Shown: piece by piece, positions 5,613-6,166 of the stretch | How positions within the stretch are numbered: position 1 is the stretch's first letter | Layout of the letters: every line of letters begins with the position of its first letter | Source of the DNA: Oscillospiraceae bacterium | GTDB taxonomy: Bacteria; Bacillota; Clostridia; Oscillospirales; Oscillospiraceae | DNA: 6,166 nt | Assembly (NCBI GenBank): GCA_017538775.1 | Contig: JAFYIF010000343.1 | Coordinates: 1 to 6,166 of the forward strand | Direction: 5' to 3' | Made by a program: the position numbers and the translations under genes | Notes under the pieces: generated by a model | Databases searched by the model: none | What the model saw: the letters and a program-made list of their open reading frames with translations, nothing else | What the model was told of the DNA's origin: nothing

Positions 5613-6166
5613 CCCTGGTCTTTGATTACGACGGCACCCTCCACGACACCGCCGCGCCCTACGGCGTGGCGGTGCGGGAGGCCGCCGCCTGGCTGGCCGC
5701 GCAGGGTTGTCCGCCCCGGCGGGAGCTGACGGACGCGGCCCTGACGCGCTATCTGGGCATGACCGCGCCGGAGATGTGGGCCGACTTCATGCCGGGACTG
5801 GATGAGAGTCTCCGCCGGGAGGCCAGCGCCCGGATCGGGCGGGCCATGATCCGCCAGGTGCGCGCCGGTCAGTCCCGCCTCTATCCCGGCATCCCGGAGG
5901 CGCTGGAGGCGCTGCGCCGGGCCGGGCACCGGCTGCTGATGCTGTCCAACTGCGCCAGCAGCTACATGGACGCCCAGCGGGAGGCCTTCGGGCTGGACCG
6001 CTGGTTCGAAGGCTACTACTGCGCCGGGGACTACGGCTTCCGCCCCAAGGAGGAGGTCTTTTCCGTCCTGCGCGATGAGCACCCCGACCGCGCCTACTGC
6101 ATGATCGGCGACCGGGCCTCCGACATCCGGGTGGCTACGGTCCACGGTCTGCCCTCCGTGGGCTGC
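5609..6166 (+). CDS. HAD-superfamily phosphatase, candidate ARPP phosphatase (runs off right edge)
   Basis: The frame is open from ATG 5609 to the right edge, 186 residues without stop. Haloacid dehalogenase motifs are visible: motif [11 protein letters not shown] (5-14) with nucleophile D6 and acid D8; motif II LMLSNC (110-115) with S113; K147 after GFRP as motif III; and motif [11 protein letters not shown] (165-173) with D168 and D172. The helical insert between motif I and II (about 15-90) is a C1 cap as in phosphoglycolate phosphatase-like enzymes. The start overlaps the ribH stop as ATGA and has no strong ribosome binding site, implying coupled translation. In the riboflavin pathway the phosphate of 5-amino-6-(5-phosphoribitylamino)uracil is removed by HAD enzymes (YcsE in B. 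subtilis, YigB and YbjI in E. coli), and no other gene here supplies that step. The HAD call is firm; the substrate is inferred from position only. A general sugar-phosphate or phosphoglycolate phosphatase is the alternative. Confidence 0.88.
   Translation, partial: MTLVFDYDGTLHDTAAPYGVAVREAAAWLAAQGCPPRRELTDAALTRYLGMTAPEMWADFMPGLDESLRREASARIGRAMIRQVRAGQSRLYPGIPEALEALRRAGHRLLMLSNCASSYMDAQREAFGLDRWFEGYYCAGDYGFRPKEEVFSVLRDEHPDRAYCMIGDRASDIRVATVHGLPSVGC

Overview
The window looks like a chromosomal segment from a GC-rich member of the Clostridia, possibly a gut Oscillospiraceae-type organism. This rests on strong AGGAGG-type ribosome binding sites, an FMN riboswitch with a transcriptional terminator, the Firmicutes gene order ribD-ribE-ribBA-ribH with a fused RibBA, and heavy G/C use at third codon positions. 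The taxonomic call is an inference by eye.

Left part (1-1000): a divergent pair. On the minus strand, running off the left edge, is the N-terminal part of a polytopic membrane protein resembling GtrII-type glucosyltransferases. It is driven by a perfect-consensus sigma-A promoter (TTGACA, 17 bp, TATAAT) whose -10 box and start region lie inside a nested 40-bp dyad. On the plus strand is a 108-residue XRE/Cro-type regulator, the obvious candidate to bind that dyad.

Middle (1000-1820): a second perfect-consensus promoter drives a two-gene toxin-antitoxin operon, a RelB/DinJ-type antitoxin followed with an ATGA overlap by a PIN-domain (VapC-type) ribonuclease toxin. The pairing is a mixed one, because RelB/DinJ proteins are best known with RelE/YafQ-fold toxins. 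The spacer of this promoter carries a near copy of the sequence at the centre of the first operator.

Intergenic 1821-2154 (334 bp) contains a promoter with extended -10, a complete FMN riboswitch, a small hairpin and a strong intrinsic terminator. An 8-nt segment of the aptamer is identical to the 3' arm of the terminator, which suggests a simple mutually exclusive antiterminator.

Right part (2155-6166): a tightly packed riboflavin operon, ribD, ribE, ribBA, ribH, followed with an ATGA overlap by a HAD-family phosphatase that runs off the right edge. RibBA makes both precursors (the pyrimidine from GTP and dihydroxybutanone phosphate from ribulose 5-phosphate), RibD deaminates and reduces the pyrimidine, RibH condenses the two branches to lumazine, and RibE dismutates lumazine to riboflavin. 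The one step not covered by these four proteins is dephosphorylation of the RibD product. The coupled HAD protein is a natural candidate for it. No rRNA, tRNA, insertion sequence or CRISPR array was seen.
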